Below are positions 22,413 to 22,458 of a stretch of 22,458 bases of DNA, piece after piece. The notes beneath the pieces are model-generated. The model searched no databases. It had not been told where the DNA came from and was given only the letters and a program-made list of their open reading frames with translations. Location: NCBI GenBank assembly GCA_910587895.1, contig CAJUOE010000056.1, positions 1 to 22,458 on the forward strand, in the 5' to 3' direction. The position numbers and the translations under genes are program-made. Source of the DNA: an uncultured Lachnospiraceae bacterium (GTDB taxonomy: Bacteria; Bacillota; Clostridia; Lachnospirales; Lachnospiraceae). Each line of letters begins with the position of its first letter. Position 1 is the first letter of the stretch.

Positions 22413-22458
22413 TTGATGTAATTACCGGTGCCGCTGTGGCGGTAGGTATAAAAACACA

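Noticed and set aside
22405..22458. Group I intron interrupting tRNA-Val
   Set aside because: Bacterial tRNA group I introns sit in the anticodon loop; here the tRNA sequence runs past the loop to position 41 before diverging, and too little sequence remains to see an intron core.
1..22458. CRISPR arrays, complete insertion sequences, rRNA genes
   Set aside because: No regularly spaced repeats, transposase frames or rRNA segments were seen on reading both strands.

Overview
The window looks like chromosome from a low-to-mid GC Clostridia bacterium, most likely Lachnospiraceae. Reasons: strong GGAGG ribosome-binding sites, canonical sigma-A promoters (TTGACA/TATAAT with 17-base spacers), an iron alcohol dehydrogenase very like clostridial butanol dehydrogenases, adjacent hisS-aspS, luxS plus mtnN, split transketolase genes and XRE regulators with attached membrane or beta-rich domains. 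No genus can be named from the sequence alone. Nearly all genes are on the + strand; only the alcohol dehydrogenase is on the - strand.

Layout. 1-3561: end of an FtsX-type permease, an orphan extracytoplasmic tail resembling the C-terminus of BlaR1/M56 sensors, an XRE-DUF4097-like regulator with its own promoter, and an unknown protein with a very basic tail behind a sigma-D (flagellar-type) promoter match, closed by a terminator. 3575-11816: a tightly packed eight-gene operon behind a near-consensus promoter: FkbH-like HAD enzyme, aldo/keto reductase, transketolase N and C halves, MaoC hydratase, acyl carrier protein, MBOAT acyltransferase and a membrane-anchored SGNH/DltD-like protein. 11855-15046: hisS-aspS behind a near-perfect promoter. 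15259-20702: a six-helix membrane XRE regulator, a cytoplasmic ParB-like/BMP fusion, a metallophosphoesterase, a HAD phosphatase, luxS and mtnN, closed by a bidirectional terminator. 20818-22149: the alcohol dehydrogenase on the - strand with a promoter and a 5'-terminal structured leader. 22150-22458: a long imperfect palindrome, then a good promoter driving a tRNA-Val(UAC) whose sequence breaks off in the anticodon stem.

The most interesting system is the eight-gene operon. Its logic matches Dlt-type or alginate-type surface acylation (carrier protein, MBOAT, SGNH partner), but it has no adenylating ligase. Charging would instead be done by an FkbH enzyme that loads a three-carbon glyceryl unit from 1,3-bisphosphoglycerate onto the carrier. 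The reductase, hydratase and split transketolase are placed to remodel that unit before MBOAT passes it to an extracellular polymer. I know of no described system with exactly this gene set, but novelty and chemistry are inference. Second in interest are the ParB-like/BMP fusion, the broken tRNA and the 59-base palindrome.

LuxS and MtnN carry out consecutive steps: MtnN cleaves S-adenosylhomocysteine to S-ribosylhomocysteine, and LuxS converts that to homocysteine plus the AI-2 precursor.
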